From contig CM055099.1 in assembly GCA_029204225.1 (NCBI GenBank), positions 40,211,192-40,275,191 on the forward strand: 64,000 nt of DNA. Direction: 5' to 3'. Made by a program: the position numbers and the translations under genes. The notes beneath the pieces were generated by a model that saw only the letters and a program-made list of their open reading frames with translations, did no database searches and was not told where the DNA came from. Source of the DNA: Diphasiastrum complanatum. Lineage: Eukaryota > Streptophyta > Lycopodiopsida > Lycopodiales > Lycopodiaceae. This document shows positions 49,901 to 62,272 of the stretch, one piece after another (position 1 is the stretch's first letter; every line of letters begins with the position of its first letter).

Positions 49901-50681
49901 CAATAAGAGCCTGACTGATAAAGTGACAGGACTCTACAGACGCTATGCCGCCATAGAAGTTGTGCTGAACAACCCAAGTGGAGTGAAAGCTCGGACAACA
50001 AATTGTGACAATTTCATAGAGTTTGGATAGTTCAAAAGGAGCTGAATAATCCGGAATAAGTGCAAAATTTTTGTTGTGGAGAATATTGTGTTTATATTTC
50101 ACTGAACAGAGACTTACCTTGTAGGCAAGAGTATGAAAGTAAGTATTAACAGCAATTGAAGGACGCAATGACATATAAATTCCTCCTTGGGTTGGATACA
50201 CAAGCAGGGTGGGTAACTGACACTCATATTGGTTAAAATGAACAGAATGCCAAATCATGTTCGAAAGAAAGTGTGGCAGGAGATGCATACCTTCAGCTGC
50301 TTGAAACATCAATCGAAACATCCTAAACTGTTCAGCTAAATCTGTACATCCCTTGCTAAGTCCAACTAGCCATTACTCTGCAGAGTGTATCTTTTACCTT
50401 ATTACATCAAAACAGCCACGAAATGTGGCTGTTTCTGCCATGAACAAAAACGAAGAAGTATTGGCAACCTGGAGTAAAATAATAGGACTTCATGCCATTA
50501 TCAACCTGGAGTAAAATAATACCTCTTCAGCCATGTACAGGATTTCTTACATGCCAAATGCAAATGAAAAAACTGAAGGGTATTGCGACCTAGTGAAGAT
50601 GTACAATTTTAGCTCCATCATAATCAGATTGCGTTACCCTCATTTTTATCAACTTCAATCCTTTCACAGCCTCTGCAATCC
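46975..50681. other. No gene recognised; 3' flank of the HHO gene at the right end
   Basis: Mostly AT-rich with short frames. The 163-codon minus-strand frame at 49830-50321 has no recognisable domain. It contains good donor-like sites on the minus strand (AAGGTATGC near 50285, AAGGTAAGT near 50110), so transcribed or spliced downstream sequence of the HHO gene is possible but unproven. A short direct repeat CCTGGAGTAAAATAATA occurs near 50470 and 50507. Confidence 0.4.
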
Positions 50682-52968
50682 TCAGGCTTCTGTGACATCT
50701 CCATCGTCATCTTCCTCAAGTTGCTCCTGAGTGCTTATTTCTCTGTCAGAGCTCCTACAAGTCTCGTTGACTCTGAAGCATTCTGTACCTGTATTATGAG
50801 AGTGCGCTTTCTGATTGGTGCTATCAGACTTGGCATCATCTCCGATGCTTTCTTCTCCACATCCTTCACTTGATCCGTCCGGCCCCAATGAGAGCTCGCC
50901 TGCAGAATGTTTATGCCTTGGCAATAAAGTTTTGGAATGGCAAGCTGACTGTTGCTCAAACAACACTGTATGGTCAAACGGCCTCGGAACAGAAGATAGA
51001 TACGAGCTAGATTTATTCAAAAGGGTGGCAAAAAATTGAGTTTGATGTTGAGCAGGGGCTTGATCACAGGCACTAGGGTTTTTCTGAGCTTCACCAGCAA
51101 CAGCAACAGATTCGGGGGGCGTAGAAATACCCCCAAGAACAACTAACTCAGAAGAGGACGCTGCTGTTTGTGGATCTGAACTAGGTCTTCCCGTGGGAAC
51201 TGAGCTAGGTCTTCTCGTGTGCAACCGATACTTCTGTGGGAACCATTCAAAAAAGCTTGTCAGAACGAAATTGTTTACACACTGTCAGAAGTTTCTCACA
51301 ATATGCCGCAACTCCACAAGTTAAAAAGATCTGCCAGTAGCAGTAACTCAACTAGAGATATGAGAAGTCCACAAATTTAATGCAAGCATAGCAGTAGTCT
51401 GGCAGTAATTCATGCCTCATGATAACAATCTGCAGATTTTCAAATTATAATTTACAATGTTATCTAACATACCTGAAGATGGCTCTTAACTTCATCATTC
51501 GTCAGTCCCTCTACCTTCATAAGCTCCCGAATTTGCTTTGGTGTGGCAACTGTCACCCAGAAGAAAGACATAATCAACAAAGTAACCTCCTCAGTTTGAT
51601 CTGAGGTTTTCCAGCACTAAAACGATAAGTTGATAAAGCCCGTTAAGGAAAGGTTGTCTATGTACCTTCAGATCCCCCAAGCTGCTGAAGAGCACTCACA
51701 AAACGACGATGCAACTCTGGAGACCAAGACCTTCTTGCCTTGCGCTGAGTCTGCTGCACACTTTCATGTACCAAATTCGTACTTCCTCCTCCGAGGTAGT
51801 TTCCTGACCCCATAGCACCTGTTGCGGTGTGCCTTGCCCGAATTTCAGTGCCTCGTGTCTCAAAAACTCCCCCGCCCCTGTCTTCAGCTACTTCATGACC
51901 TGTCCTGATAGGACTGTTCCTTATACTGTATGTTCCAGAAGAAAGCGTCAATTTCGGTCCTCTACATGTCTCCTCTGACACAAATGCCACCCCTTCCCAC
52001 TGCTTTTCTCTAACAAAAGGGGAGAATGCACCACCCAATCCACAAGTAGAGTTTGATATAAATTTGGAACCAGGACTACATGCTTGTTTTGCTTCCAGCC
52101 TCCAACTATCCAGCTGAATTTGGCTATTTGCGGTCGTATCCTGCCATATACAAAGTACAAACAAGTTCAGAATCTATTTCGTTTTCTTGCAACTACAAAT
52201 GGTAATCTTGAGTACAAGGGCAGATTCTGCAGAAAGAGCAGGACAATAAAAACCAACAAAGCAGAAGCCGACTCACCTCTCGTCTAACATCAGTCCTTTC
52301 TGGGTGCTCACTCCACAGCTGAGCTGTAGCCATCCAACTTGGCTTGTCCTCATGGCAACCCGTGGTGGGTGTTTTGGTTGGTTGTTCCTTTGCTTCCTCT
52401 TTCTTAGGCTTAAACTTCGAAGATATAGACTCTTCCAGCGCAAGAGTTTCACTCGCGCTCTGCGGATCCAAGTCTATTTCTCCATAGTCGCACCCAAGCT
52501 TCAGCGGGAGAGCTGTGGTTGAGGTCGTTTGATATTCAGCCAACTGCTTCTTTGATACTTTAATGGCTGCAAGCATGCCAGCCATAGATGGATGATGTCA
52601 CACAATGCACTGAAACAATCTTAATTTTGCTAGCCATTGTTAAGTAAAGATAACACCGAGTCATATCTGCTCCTTCTCCAACTTTTCCTCGCTATCTTTT
52701 GCTACATTTCTATTTTCGCTTGAATTGATGAATAGAAATGAGCACAAGATTCCGTGTTCTTACCGTCATTCAGCAACTGCATGCATAAGGGAAGCTCACG
52801 TTTAAACGCATCAACCTTTCGACGCTCTTCCTCCAACGCTATTAATTTATCCTCCAGCTGTTGCATGTGCTTCAGCTGCTCCCCCACAAACACAATTGCA
52901 CTGGACTCACGTGACAAATGCATCTGGGATTTTCTGCATCCCAAGGTTAGTTCCGCTGAGGAGCCCAT
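50682..52968 (-). CDS. HHO: GARP/G2-like MYB transcription factor, NIGT1/HRS1/HHO family
   Basis: Five exons with GT-AG introns join into one frame of 532 residues: 52764-52968, 52277-52566, 51666-52140, 51473-51549 and 50682-51233. The start is the ATG of [10 protein letters not shown] at 52968. Residues 38-68 carry the N-terminal conserved block [20 protein letters not shown], then AIKVSKKQ across the exon 1-2 junction. Residues 143-153 are [10 protein letters not shown], another family block. The GARP DNA-binding domain (about 297-356) spans exons 3-5: [21 protein letters not shown], then [24 protein letters not shown] and KYRLHTRRP. The C-terminal third is Ser/Gln-rich and low in similarity. 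In Arabidopsis and rice this family represses nitrate- and phosphate-starvation genes in the nucleus. All frame joins are clean, so it is probably functional. A spliced 5' leader (donor near 53122, acceptor near 52992) is possible. Confidence 0.93.
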
Positions 52969-54060
52969 GGTTGATCGGATGTCCCAGCACCTGACACACA
53001 TTCAATACAAGTAAAAGATGATGACGACCATCCGCGAAAAGAAGGTAATAAGGATCTAGAAACAATCATCATCCACAAGATAAATCTATCTAGAAGAAAT
53101 TTGACACAGGCAACGGGGTTAACCTGTCGATCCTTGAAGAGACGACCAGTTCCAAATCCTTCTGAGAAGCAGTGCAAACCTGCCAAGAAAGTGTGTCCTC
53201 CACCGATGCGGTTTGGTTTAGGCTAGCCTGGGTTCTCGCAGTAAGCGCTTATAAATAAGACTACAGTAAAAACCTGATCTTCGACATATTTGTGAGAGCG
53301 GGCGTTCAGGTGCTATTAGGAAACCGGAGAGACTCATGAGTTTGTCAGAAATTGCTTAAAGTCTTCAACTATGTTGTGTAAATTGCAGGAGACAGAGAAG
53401 ACTTATTAGAAGGCTGAAACCTTAATCGATAGTAGGGATTGAAGAAGAACGAGGATCTAGCTGAAAGTAACCCAGCATCAGACTTTGATCTGTCTGGATA
53501 AGAATGCGCATTAAGCCATCTGCTCCGAAAAGCAAAGGCGGATCGGAGAGTTAGCAGTTTCAGACTAATTAAAGACTTTGGTTTTGACAAAGGCAGGGAT
53601 TGAGATGTAAAGACGTCTAGTGGAAATGTAGAAGGCGATCGAGCTCTGGCTTATCGTGTTACGCATCTGAGATGCCCAGAAAAGGATCGAAGAATATCAG
53701 AAAAGGATCTAAATCAAAGCAAAGAGACACAAGATAAGAAAGATACATCAAGAGTTTTGATCAGGACTAAAAGCAAGTGATAATGTAAGTGCGATTGCAG
53801 TAGAGATATGCAGAAGGAGGGTAACGAGCAAGGAAATCAGAAATGTATATTGGGTATGGCGATGGCGAGGACGATGACTTTGAATTTGCTTGAGAAGCCT
53901 GGAGCAGCAGCAGAAGCAGGAACAGGAGCAGAAGAAGAAGAAGACGATAGTAGAGTTCCTTGACATTTCCCAGAGTAAATCTCCGTAACGGGCTCCAATA
54001 ACAGAAATGTAGATTGACGGGCGCTTCACCTTTCAACTGACAGGCCATTCTTTTCTAATC
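52969..54060 (-). promoter_or_regulatory. Upstream/5' leader region of the HHO gene
   Basis: On the minus strand GACAG followed by GTTAAC near 53122 and GTGTCAG near 52992 could bound a leader intron. Short upstream frames exist (53369-53590 and 53767-54048, the latter starting MACQLKGEAPVN with a Leu-rich run from a CTT/CTG-rich tract), which may be upstream ORFs or nothing. No TATA box is asserted. Confidence 0.4.
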
Positions 54061-54476
54061 CCTCCGTCAAGTGACAAACATTCCTTTTGCATTCAACGCG
54101 CTCACACGTCACTTCGTCAACCCTCTTTGCCTCAAATTTCAAATCGAAAAGTTCGACCTCCTTGGCAGAGCCTTCAGCCTTTCAACACCTGCTGATTCTC
54201 CCTGCTTCAAACTGGGAGGCGACGGGGAAACTTCGGGCTTTGAACGACAGGTTTGAAGAATCTTATGCCAAAGATTCGGTGAATGAGAAGGGTACCCTTC
54301 AGGCTTCAATGTACACCAATCCCTAGGACCCTAGGAGTCTATTCGCCACTTTAATTTTTAACAATTAAATATTTCAAACATGACCCCATTAAATATTCCA
54401 AATATGACCCCATTAATCATTAAAAAATACATTTTTCTACTCCTGAGCATTGAGACTGATGCTGTAGTGTTTCATT
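54061..54476. other. No gene seen
   Basis: Overlapping short plus-strand frames at 54071-54326 resemble nothing known. The composition is intermediate between the HHO flank and the AT-rich repeats that follow. Confidence 0.4.
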
Positions 54477-54926
54477 GAGGATTCTTGGTGAAGAATCTTA
54501 GATCATTTCAATAAGTGCTCCAAAATATCAACAATGTAGAAGAATGGAATTAACATTCGATCTCAAAAAATTAAATATCATACAGTTTTTTAACAATTTA
54601 GGGATATAAACTCTTTTATAAGTTACATCGAGGATTCTTGGTGAAGAATATTCGATCATTTCCTTAAGTGCTCTAAAACACCAACAAAGTATAAGAATGG
54701 AATTAACATTATTTCTCAAAATAGATATCATAAATTGTTTGACAATTTAGGCATATAAACCTTTCTATAAGTTACATTGAGGATTCTTGGTGAAGAATAT
54801 TAGATCATTTCAAAGAGTGCTCTAAATAAACCAACAAAGTATAACAATGGAATTAACATTATTTCTCAAAAACAAATATTATAAAATTTTGACAATTTAG
54901 GCATATAAACCATTTTATAAGTGATA
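54477..54926. repeat. Three-copy tandem repeat, about 150-bp unit
   Basis: Units begin at 54477, 54630 and 54779 with GAGGATTCTTGGTGAAGAAT. They continue with GATCATTTC, GGAATTAACATT, TCTCAAAA, GACAATTTAG and ATAAACC, and end near ATAAGTTACAT. Lengths are about 153, 149 and 148. Units 2 and 3 are closest to each other. Non-coding. Confidence 0.9.
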
Positions 54927-57174
54927 GCACTCAAAAAAAAAATCAAGAAGCTTTAAAACATGGAAGTTTCTCAAAACAATTCAAAATGGGTTTGTTGAGC
55001 ACCAATTTTGCCTGTTATATCAAAAATTGGTTAGAACTTATGCTCTTAAAAGATTCTAAAATACAAACAATAGTTAGAATTGACATTTTATATCTCCATA
55101 TTGATTTTCAGATTTTTGAATAGATTTAGAGGTACTAGATTTGTTTCCAATGTTGTAAAAATGCTCTGAAGCTTCATAAGTTTTTTGATTTGGTTATATT
55201 TAAGTGTAATAAAAAGTTTAAAGTAGTCTAAGATTTTGACCTTCTAAAAGATTTTAGAGAGGTTAATCTCAAATGTTTTGAGGTGATATGATAATTCATT
55301 ATGATGCAAAGTAGCTTGTAACAAATCCACACAACCCATAGGTCATTTAAATTTCATTGTTATGATTTTATATGCCTATAAAGGATGGAGCTTAGTGATG
55401 GTATAGGTGGCCCTTCTCATTCAACTCTAGATACGAATCACGTGTGGTATCTAGTTTAATAGAGTATTCTTTTAATGTTGGAGGAGAGAGTGAGCCCTAC
55501 AATGCACCTTTTAGTCAAGATGAAGAATATGCTACTTTCTCATAGATATAAATCTTTTTTGTAGATATAAATTTTGACTTGTTGATGAGATTGATTTATT
55601 AGGGTGATCTTTGAAAAATATCGAGATCATATCTTATGTTTATCATCTATTTAATGTATATATAAATTTGCCCAAACATTTGAGGCTTGTGAATGATTTG
55701 TGTACCCTTAAAGGTGGTTGGAGTAAATTTTGAAGTTTTGTCTCTAGCCCCTCATAAGCTCCCTCTAGTTTTTAAACTTTTGAATTCACCTTTTTCATCT
55801 CTAAAATTGAATTTTTTAATTTGTTAAAGGAAATGAAGATTCCTCCCTTGCAACGTGTCCCCCTCTTGCAAAGTGTCCATGCCCTTCCCTTTTTTTTCAA
55901 ATCTTTTGCATGCAATAATTAAAAGGTGCATGTAAAAAAAATTTACCTTTTCCTAAATGCTTTGGTCGCTGAAGGCTCATGTAAAAAAAAATCACGACTA
56001 AAAATTTCAAAACAAAGTAAAAAATGTTTTCACGTCAAACAAGGAGAGTCCGCCTCGATCATTCAGCCATGAAAAGGGACTTCCACATCAAGCTATCGGC
56101 CTCAGCCCAATGCCCTTTCATCCTCAAATGAGCTAGAGGGACCCCTACCACCCTCAAAGGTCATTGTGATATCACCCTCAAATGTCATGATTAGAGAGAC
56201 CTGAGGTGAGATAGAACTTAGAGGTATTTTCACAATTTAGAACAAAATCCCAATGAATATTCCAGCGACGGATAAGGATCACGATCTGGCGCCGCATATT
56301 CTATCCAGATCTACTGCCCCAACCGGGCCAGCTCTCGCTTTGGCGTCAATGCCAGCTGCCGCGTGAGCCCTTCACGGAAGATCATCTGCTGGGATAACGT
56401 AAAAAGCTCACTCAAAACTGAAAAGCGTAACATTGAAAGGCTCATATTAACAAAAGGACAGAGAGCAAAGCAACTCCTCAAGGAACATTGGAGACAGCCA
56501 AAGTCATGGCCAAGGACCAAAGATGATTCCAAATAGCAACCTGCTAAATCGAGAAAAATAAAGCCTCTCAAAATGAAAAGTGGCTACCAAGCGAGCGGCC
56601 CGCTGCGGCCAGCTCTCTGAATAAGTCAGACCATGACGAGTATTTTTCAGCTTGTCCCGTCACCAGGTGCATTCTTCCAACGGAATCTGCGCCAAAATAA
56701 TCTATTCTCTCTCTCTCTCGCCCCCCCCCCCCCCCCCCCCCGCTCTTTGAATCGGTCTGTACGCCGCGTCTGCTTGGTATCTTCCTCTTATCCATGGACG
56801 ATTCTGGAATCTACACACTCACACGGTCTCACACCAAAGGTTTCATAAAAATCCTACATCATTTTAAATGTAGCATGTAATTCCAACTCTTCGGCTCTGC
56901 ATTCTGCTGGTACCTACAAAACGAATTTGCATCTGCCAGCTAGCACACAAGAATTTTGAGTGAAACTTGTCTGTGCCAGCTAGAGCACAATTGTGCATGG
57001 AATTTCTATGAAACTCACAATCACAAAAATTTCACTTAGGAATTGTGTGAGGGAAGGCCGATCCCTTCCGTACTTCTTGGGCCCTGAACGCGAAAGGCCC
57101 TCGACCCGCTGCCGATGATGGCTTATTTTTTACCCACTTTTTTAGACTGCTTAAAAAAAGCAGATTGGGTTGTT
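54927..57174. other. No gene seen; poly-C run
   Basis: AT-rich to about 56000, then more mixed. An uninterrupted run of 21 C lies at 56721-56741 after a short (CT) tract. A segment near 56262-56312 (CCAGCGACGGATAAGG, then a CTGGCGCC) recalls the motifs at 11.8-12.2 kb. The open frames at 56311-56848 overlap one another on both strands and are not convincing. Confidence 0.45.
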
Positions 57175-58660
57175 TTAGTCTTTTAAAAGTTGATTATGTT
57201 TTTCAAATGTAGATTTTACTATATGAAATCTTTCTAGAATAGCATTAGCATACTTCCCTTGACAAATGAAAGTAGATTGAGAAGATCTAAGCACTTGTAT
57301 TCCTAAAATGTAATGTAAATGACCAAGATCATGCACCTCAAATTCTTTCTTAAGAGCACTCTTGATGTCCTCCACATCTTGATTGTCTCCACCACTCAAG
57401 ATGGTAACATCATTTCCAGCAAACATATAATACAGTGAATTATCATACTCATACCAACTCCTTGGTGCTTGCTTAAGGCCATAGAACTCTTTTGTAGTAA
57501 ACACACACGCTTTGGCTTTGTAGAAGAAATGTAGCTCTCTAGGGTGCTCCATGTACACTTCCTCCTCAAGATCACCATTCAAAAATGCATTTGTAATGTC
57601 CAATTGCCATAGATCCCATCCATAAAGAGTAGCTAGAGATATAATGACCCAAATACTCACCATCTTTGCCATGGGTGCAAAGGTTTCATCATAGTCAATA
57701 CCATGTTTTTGAGCATATCCTTTTGCCACTAACCTTGCCTTGTACTTGTTGATAGATCCATCTTGGTTTGTCTTCACCTTGAAGATCCATTTGCATCCAA
57801 TAGCTTTCTTGTCCTTAGGTAACTCCACCAATCTCCATGTTTTATTCTTCATAAGAGCTTGATACTCAAGATCCATTGCTTGGATCCACTCCTCTTTATT
57901 CCTTGCTTCATCTACACATGTAGGTTCATCAAAAGAGGTTAGGAAAGCAACATAATTTTCAAAAACTACTTGCTTACTCTTTTCATCATATGTGAGCCTT
58001 GAAGGCATTTGGCTTTCCCTTGATGTTCTCCTTGGCTTTTGACTTGATGATGATCCTTCATCATCACCATCTAAAGTAGGATCCTTTACATCAACATCAA
58101 GAATGTTAGATCCATCCACATCACCATCAATAATGCTTGGAGATACTTTTGGAATGTTCCCCTCATAAAAAATGACATCTCTGCCAACAATCACTTTGTT
58201 AGTCGTAGGAATGTAAACCTTGTAGGCTTTACTCACCTCACCATATCCAACAAATATATCTTTCCTTGAAGTTGGATCCTCCTTGGTCCTATCATCAAGA
58301 GTAATGTTGACATATCATGTGCATCCAAAAGTTCTAAAAAAGTTGACACTCGGCCTCCTCTTGAATAGCATCTCAAAAGGTGTCCTTCCATCCAAAATAG
58401 CACTCGGCCACCTATTGCACAAGAAATTAGTGAACAACAAAGCTTGATCCCAAAATGGCTTACCAAGGTTAGCACTTAACCTCGTGGCTTTGGCACTTTC
58501 ACGTAATGTCCTATTCTTCCTTTCAGCCACTCCATTTTGTTGTGGGGTCCTTGGTGTTGTATACTCCCTCTTGATCCCATGCTCATCACAAAAAGCCTTG
58601 AACTTGATAGATATGTACTCTCCACCATTGTCACTCCTTCAGCATACAACGAGTAGTGCA
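57175..58660 (-). pseudogene. Ty1-copia integrase C-terminus and RT remnant
   Basis: Minus strand, high to low: end of the integrase core (broken GGEY region near 58620, then NGVAERKNRTLRESA), FWDQALLFTNFLCNR, RTPFEMLFKRRPSV, a stop near 58315, then a 353-codon frame with linker (SSSSQKPRRTSRES), WIQAMDLEYQALMKNKTWRL, KARLVAKGYAQKHGIDYDETFAP, LDITNAFLNG and YGLKQAPRSWY. The YVDD box is lost: the frame reads FAGNDVTILSGGDN after a small deletion. It ends at IVKSTFEKHNQ. RNase H is missing. Confidence 0.93.
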
Positions 58661-58838
58661 CATGTATTTATATTGCTACAGGACAGGTCTTTTGGCCTTT
58701 TAATTACAGGTCTTTTGGCCTTTTAATTCTGTAACAGTAGATCTAACTATTTACGACGGTTGATATTCAAATAGACGCTCTGTTTCCAGGGTTGAATAAT
58801 TTTTGTTCGCGAATATTTCGGGACAGTTTGTCTCTTCA
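58661..58838. repeat. Short unassigned segment between two copia remnants
   Basis: Contains a direct duplication of CAGGTCTTTTGGCCTTTTAAT (near 58684 and 58706, first 20 bases shared) and the phrase CTGTAACAG, similar to the proposed LTR start at 16648. It could be an LTR scrap marking the junction of two elements. Confidence 0.4.
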
Positions 58839-60300
58839 TTACAGCTTTGTGTTTCGCGAATTATTCGCAACACTTGTCTCTTCGAGTTTACAAGAGTTCT
58901 TTGTGAAGGTTACTGACATGCCTGTATCGACTATCTTTGCTACGGATAGAAGACCTTTGTCAAGAGTAGGGACATAGAAAACTTCCTCCAGTTTCTTGTC
59001 ACCCTGATTCGTGTCCAGCCATAGTACACCAGTTCCATCAACCACATGCTTAGAACCGTCTCCAAGTATACTGAATCTCAAATAGTTCGTTTTCTTGTAC
59101 TCAGACAATATTTGTTTCGAGGAAACAAAATGTCAGGTGGCTCCCGAATCAAGTACTATTTCTTGAATTTTAGAATCTGTTGAACAACATTGATCAGCAC
59201 TAACATAAGCTGCTGAGTTCCTTGTTGTCCTATCTTCTGCTGCTCTGGAGCATTCTGCTTTGTCTTCGACATAGTTTGAATCGAAAGGTTTGCTTCAATT
59301 CTGCTCCTTTTTGTTTTTGGGATTCTGATAATAGTCTACTGCTGCATGACCTCGTTTATGACAATGAATGCATTCAATCTTTGGATTTAACCAACACTTA
59401 TCTTCAGTGTGACCTGATCTTTTGCATCTGTTGCAGATCTTCTTATCACCAGAATATTTTTTTTTCCTAATTGTTGATCATTTGTCTTAGACTGATTCTT
59501 TTTAGACGACTCCCTCTTAAACTTAGACTTCTTAGAAGATTTATTCTTCTGAGTAAATAGAGCATTTTCGGAATCACCATTATCGTCATAGTGTTCATGA
59601 GCTTCTACTTCCTGTTTAACTCCATCTATTGCCTTTTGAAGTGTCATTGTCGTATCTTTCGCCAATAAGATTCGAGTTGTGTGGAATGACCTGGTAGGGC
59701 TCGAAAAAAGTAGCTAAGTTGTTTTTCCTTTGAAATTACATTTTTCGCATCAGAATTATGCAAAGAAATAAACAAATCTTAATCTTTCGTACGAATGTGT
59801 TCAGGTTTTTGTTGCCCACTGTAGGTAAGTTAATTGGTCTTCCAAGAACATGATCTGATTACGAGATCGAGTCTCATTCTTGGTTTGCAATTCTTCTCAT
59901 AAATCTTTTGTGTTCAAAATTGATGTAAGATCTAGCATTATATTGTCATGCATTGAAGACGCAATAATTGCTATAGCTTTGTCATTTCTCAAACTCCATT
60001 CTCGAAGTTCTTTGCCAAGAGTAGCTATTGGCTTCTCCTCTATTGGTTCTACCCATTGCCATAGACCTTCGCCCTTCAATATGAGTGAAGTCTTTAATTT
60101 TCAAATCAAATAGTTTGAACCTTCTGGATCCAATATTGCAGTGATCTTAGCTTGAATATTGCTGATCGATGACATCTTCTATTTTCTGAATAACTCCTGA
60201 TGCGGCTTGCTGATGGACGTATGAAGAATGTTGAGAGGGATTGAGTTGATTTTTCTTTTTGAACCAATGTGCTACATCGAGCTCTCAAAATAAATTGGAG
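58839..60300 (-). pseudogene. Ty1-copia gag and protease remnant
   Basis: Minus strand: MSSISNIQAKITAILDPEGSNY near 60170, then gag pieces in several frames (LREWSLRNDKAIAIIASSM near 59990, MFLEDQLTYLQW near 59830, KKSKFKRESSKK near 59520), a region near 59350-59450 equivalent to the zinc knuckle, and protease with VLDSGAT (about 59140-59160) and LWLDTNQGDKKLEEVFYVPT. At least five stops or frameshifts. It is related to the elements at 15488-16353 and 24260-26530. Integrase is cut off by the segment at 58661-58838. Confidence 0.88.
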
Positions 60301-60849
60301 TATAGACAAATTTTGGTTCTATCCGTGGAATGCTCAAAGACAACACCATTGACTCAAAAGAACTCAATTTGTATGAAGCAATGTGTTAAATCTTTGTCTA
60401 GATCTCAAGTTTGTTGAATTGATATACACAAAAAGTGGATATTAAATCAGACAAACAAAATTTGAATCAAATCAAAAAGTGGTCACTCGAATTTTGGATC
60501 ACTCCCTACTCTTCTTTATGAGCTTATAACTCTTGATAGACACATTAGATTGATTTGAAACCAATTGCTATGGAAAGTAGATCTTACTAGCTTTCCATCA
60601 AGCTATAAAATCAATACTTTGGACCTAACATGAAGGAGATAAAGAGGTTTGAAGTGTTTTGATTTTCACACGTGCGAAAATCCAGAACTACGCACAATAT
60701 CAGTTTTGATCTGAAAAACTTGATTCTAACCTCTTTGATCCAAACATTTTTCAAGAAAAGATAGAGAAAAGTGGTAAATAACTTCCTTGCTTGAATAGAA
60801 CTCAAAATTTCTTACACAGTCAATGATAATAGCATGCAAAGCTTAATTT
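60301..60849 (-). repeat. Leader of the minus-strand copia
   Basis: Non-coding; reverse complement is similar to 28037-28400. Contains CACACGTGCGAAAATC near 60666. Confidence 0.6.
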
Positions 60850-61260
60850 GGCTCTGATACCATGTTGAAATCCAGCAGGTTCACACATGTGAGAAAATCA
60901 ATTCCTAGTGTGAATGATCTTATTAAGCTTTGTGTTTAGCACATAAACTGATTCTAGATTGAATATCAAGATCTAGTTCAAGAATTTATGACTAAAACAC
61001 AATCTAGCATACTAGTAATCAAAGAATGGTTACTTACACAATCAATGAGGAAAGTACAAAAAAATTAATGCATTAGCATAGCCTCCTCCTCGAGCTAGAG
61101 AGAGAGTGCAAAATTCAAGCATACAAGACAATAGATCCAAATTGACAAGAAATGGCTTCAATGCTTGGTTCATCATCAAAGATTGTGAGAGAACTCACAT
61201 ACATTTATGGTCATATACTCCATGTCTCATAATGATCACAACATCCATGACCATATAATA
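60850..61260 (-). repeat. Primer-binding site and 5' LTR of the minus-strand copia
   Basis: Minus strand 60850-60862 is TGGTATCAGAGCC, preceded by an LTR end ...GGATTTCAACA. The LTR shares landmarks with 27285-28023 on the opposite strand (CACATGTGAG near its end, TCGAGCTA, a GATGATGAACCAA block). The outer edge is placed near 61260 only roughly and overlaps the end of the next frame. Confidence 0.65.
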
Positions 61261-62272
61261 TGCACTTCCTATGATTATCAAGATTACTTATGCTAGAAAC
61301 ATAAGTCCAAAAATCACCACAACTTGGCATGATTTTTCTAATATTGAAATCAAAAGGTATTTCCATCTCAATAAGGCTAACTACTTGCTTATGGATATAA
61401 GTGTCCACTTTGAATGCTTCACTTATTTTCATAAGAAGTTTATAACTTGCGTTTAAGATTGAAAACTTGCAATTTTCATCTTTATGAATGAACACATCAT
61501 TCATGATCTTATTGAAACTAAAAGAATTTACATTATGAAGACATTTCCATTTCCTTGACTTCATAACTAATGTAAGCTTACAAGGAAAACATGCTTTGCT
61601 ATACTTTAAGGCATCACACTCAGCTAGTATTGCCTTAAGCCACCTTTGAGATACAAAAATTCCTTCAAAGCAAAATAGATCTTCATAAGTTGACATGAGA
61701 GCATAAATGAAACTATTTTCATTTTGTGACTGATGCTCCTTATTCTTGATTGATTTCTCTTGGATCATAACAATAAGTTTGAACTTATCTAAAGTTCCAA
61801 GCAAAATACTTTCCAAGGACATAAAATAAATCCAAGTTACTTTCATGAAAGTGACATCTATCTTTGCATCTTGAACCAAACAATGCACTTCCAAATGAAA
61901 AATTTCAAAAGATTTGACATGTGTTGTGATGGACACTTGAAGACAAATCTTGCAATTCCTTACGAGACTCCAAGCCTCATTCACCTTTCCACAAAGGAAA
62001 CACCTTTCTTTGGACTTGTCCTTCTTGTATTTGCATTTTGAACTTGAAGCTCCATCCTTCACCTCGGCCCCCTTGCTTTGGTTCTCCTTGGATGGATTGG
62101 TCTTCTTTTTGTAGCATCTTGAGAAAAAATATCCTCCCTTGCCACAAAGGTTGCACTTAGGATCCTTTCTTTCCTTCAATAGGATGTCACCTATTGATGC
62201 CATGTGAATAAAACCATGTGATATGATTCTCCAAATGTAATTTGTGACTTTCAAGAGACTAGATTTGAACAT
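61211..62272 (-). pseudogene. Chimeric copia frame: gag zinc knuckle joined to RT start
   Basis: An open frame of 353 codons. Residues about 38-51 form CNLCGKGGYFFSRC, a CCHC knuckle whose histidine is replaced by tyrosine; a second Cys pair is in CFLCGKV. Further on, YALMSTYEDLFCFEGI-like sequence and QRWLKAILAECDALKY resemble the start of copia RT (usual form W..AM..E..AL), so gag and RT are joined without protease or integrase. The last third, from about LTLVMKSRKWKC on, is not recognised. It could be an internally deleted element kept open by chance, or a derivative with captured sequence. Confidence 0.6.

Noticed and set aside
49830-50321. 163-codon minus-strand open frame downstream of the HHO gene
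   Set aside because: No domain, poor composition and donor-like sites inside; kept only as possible transcribed flank.
53748-54048. Leu-rich open frames upstream of the HHO start, suggesting a signal peptide
   Set aside because: The hydrophobic run comes from a low-complexity CTT/CTG-type tract read in two frames; a small secreted protein is not supported.
56568-56848. Open frames around the poly-C run
   Set aside because: Glycine or proline runs come from the C homopolymer; both strands are open by chance.
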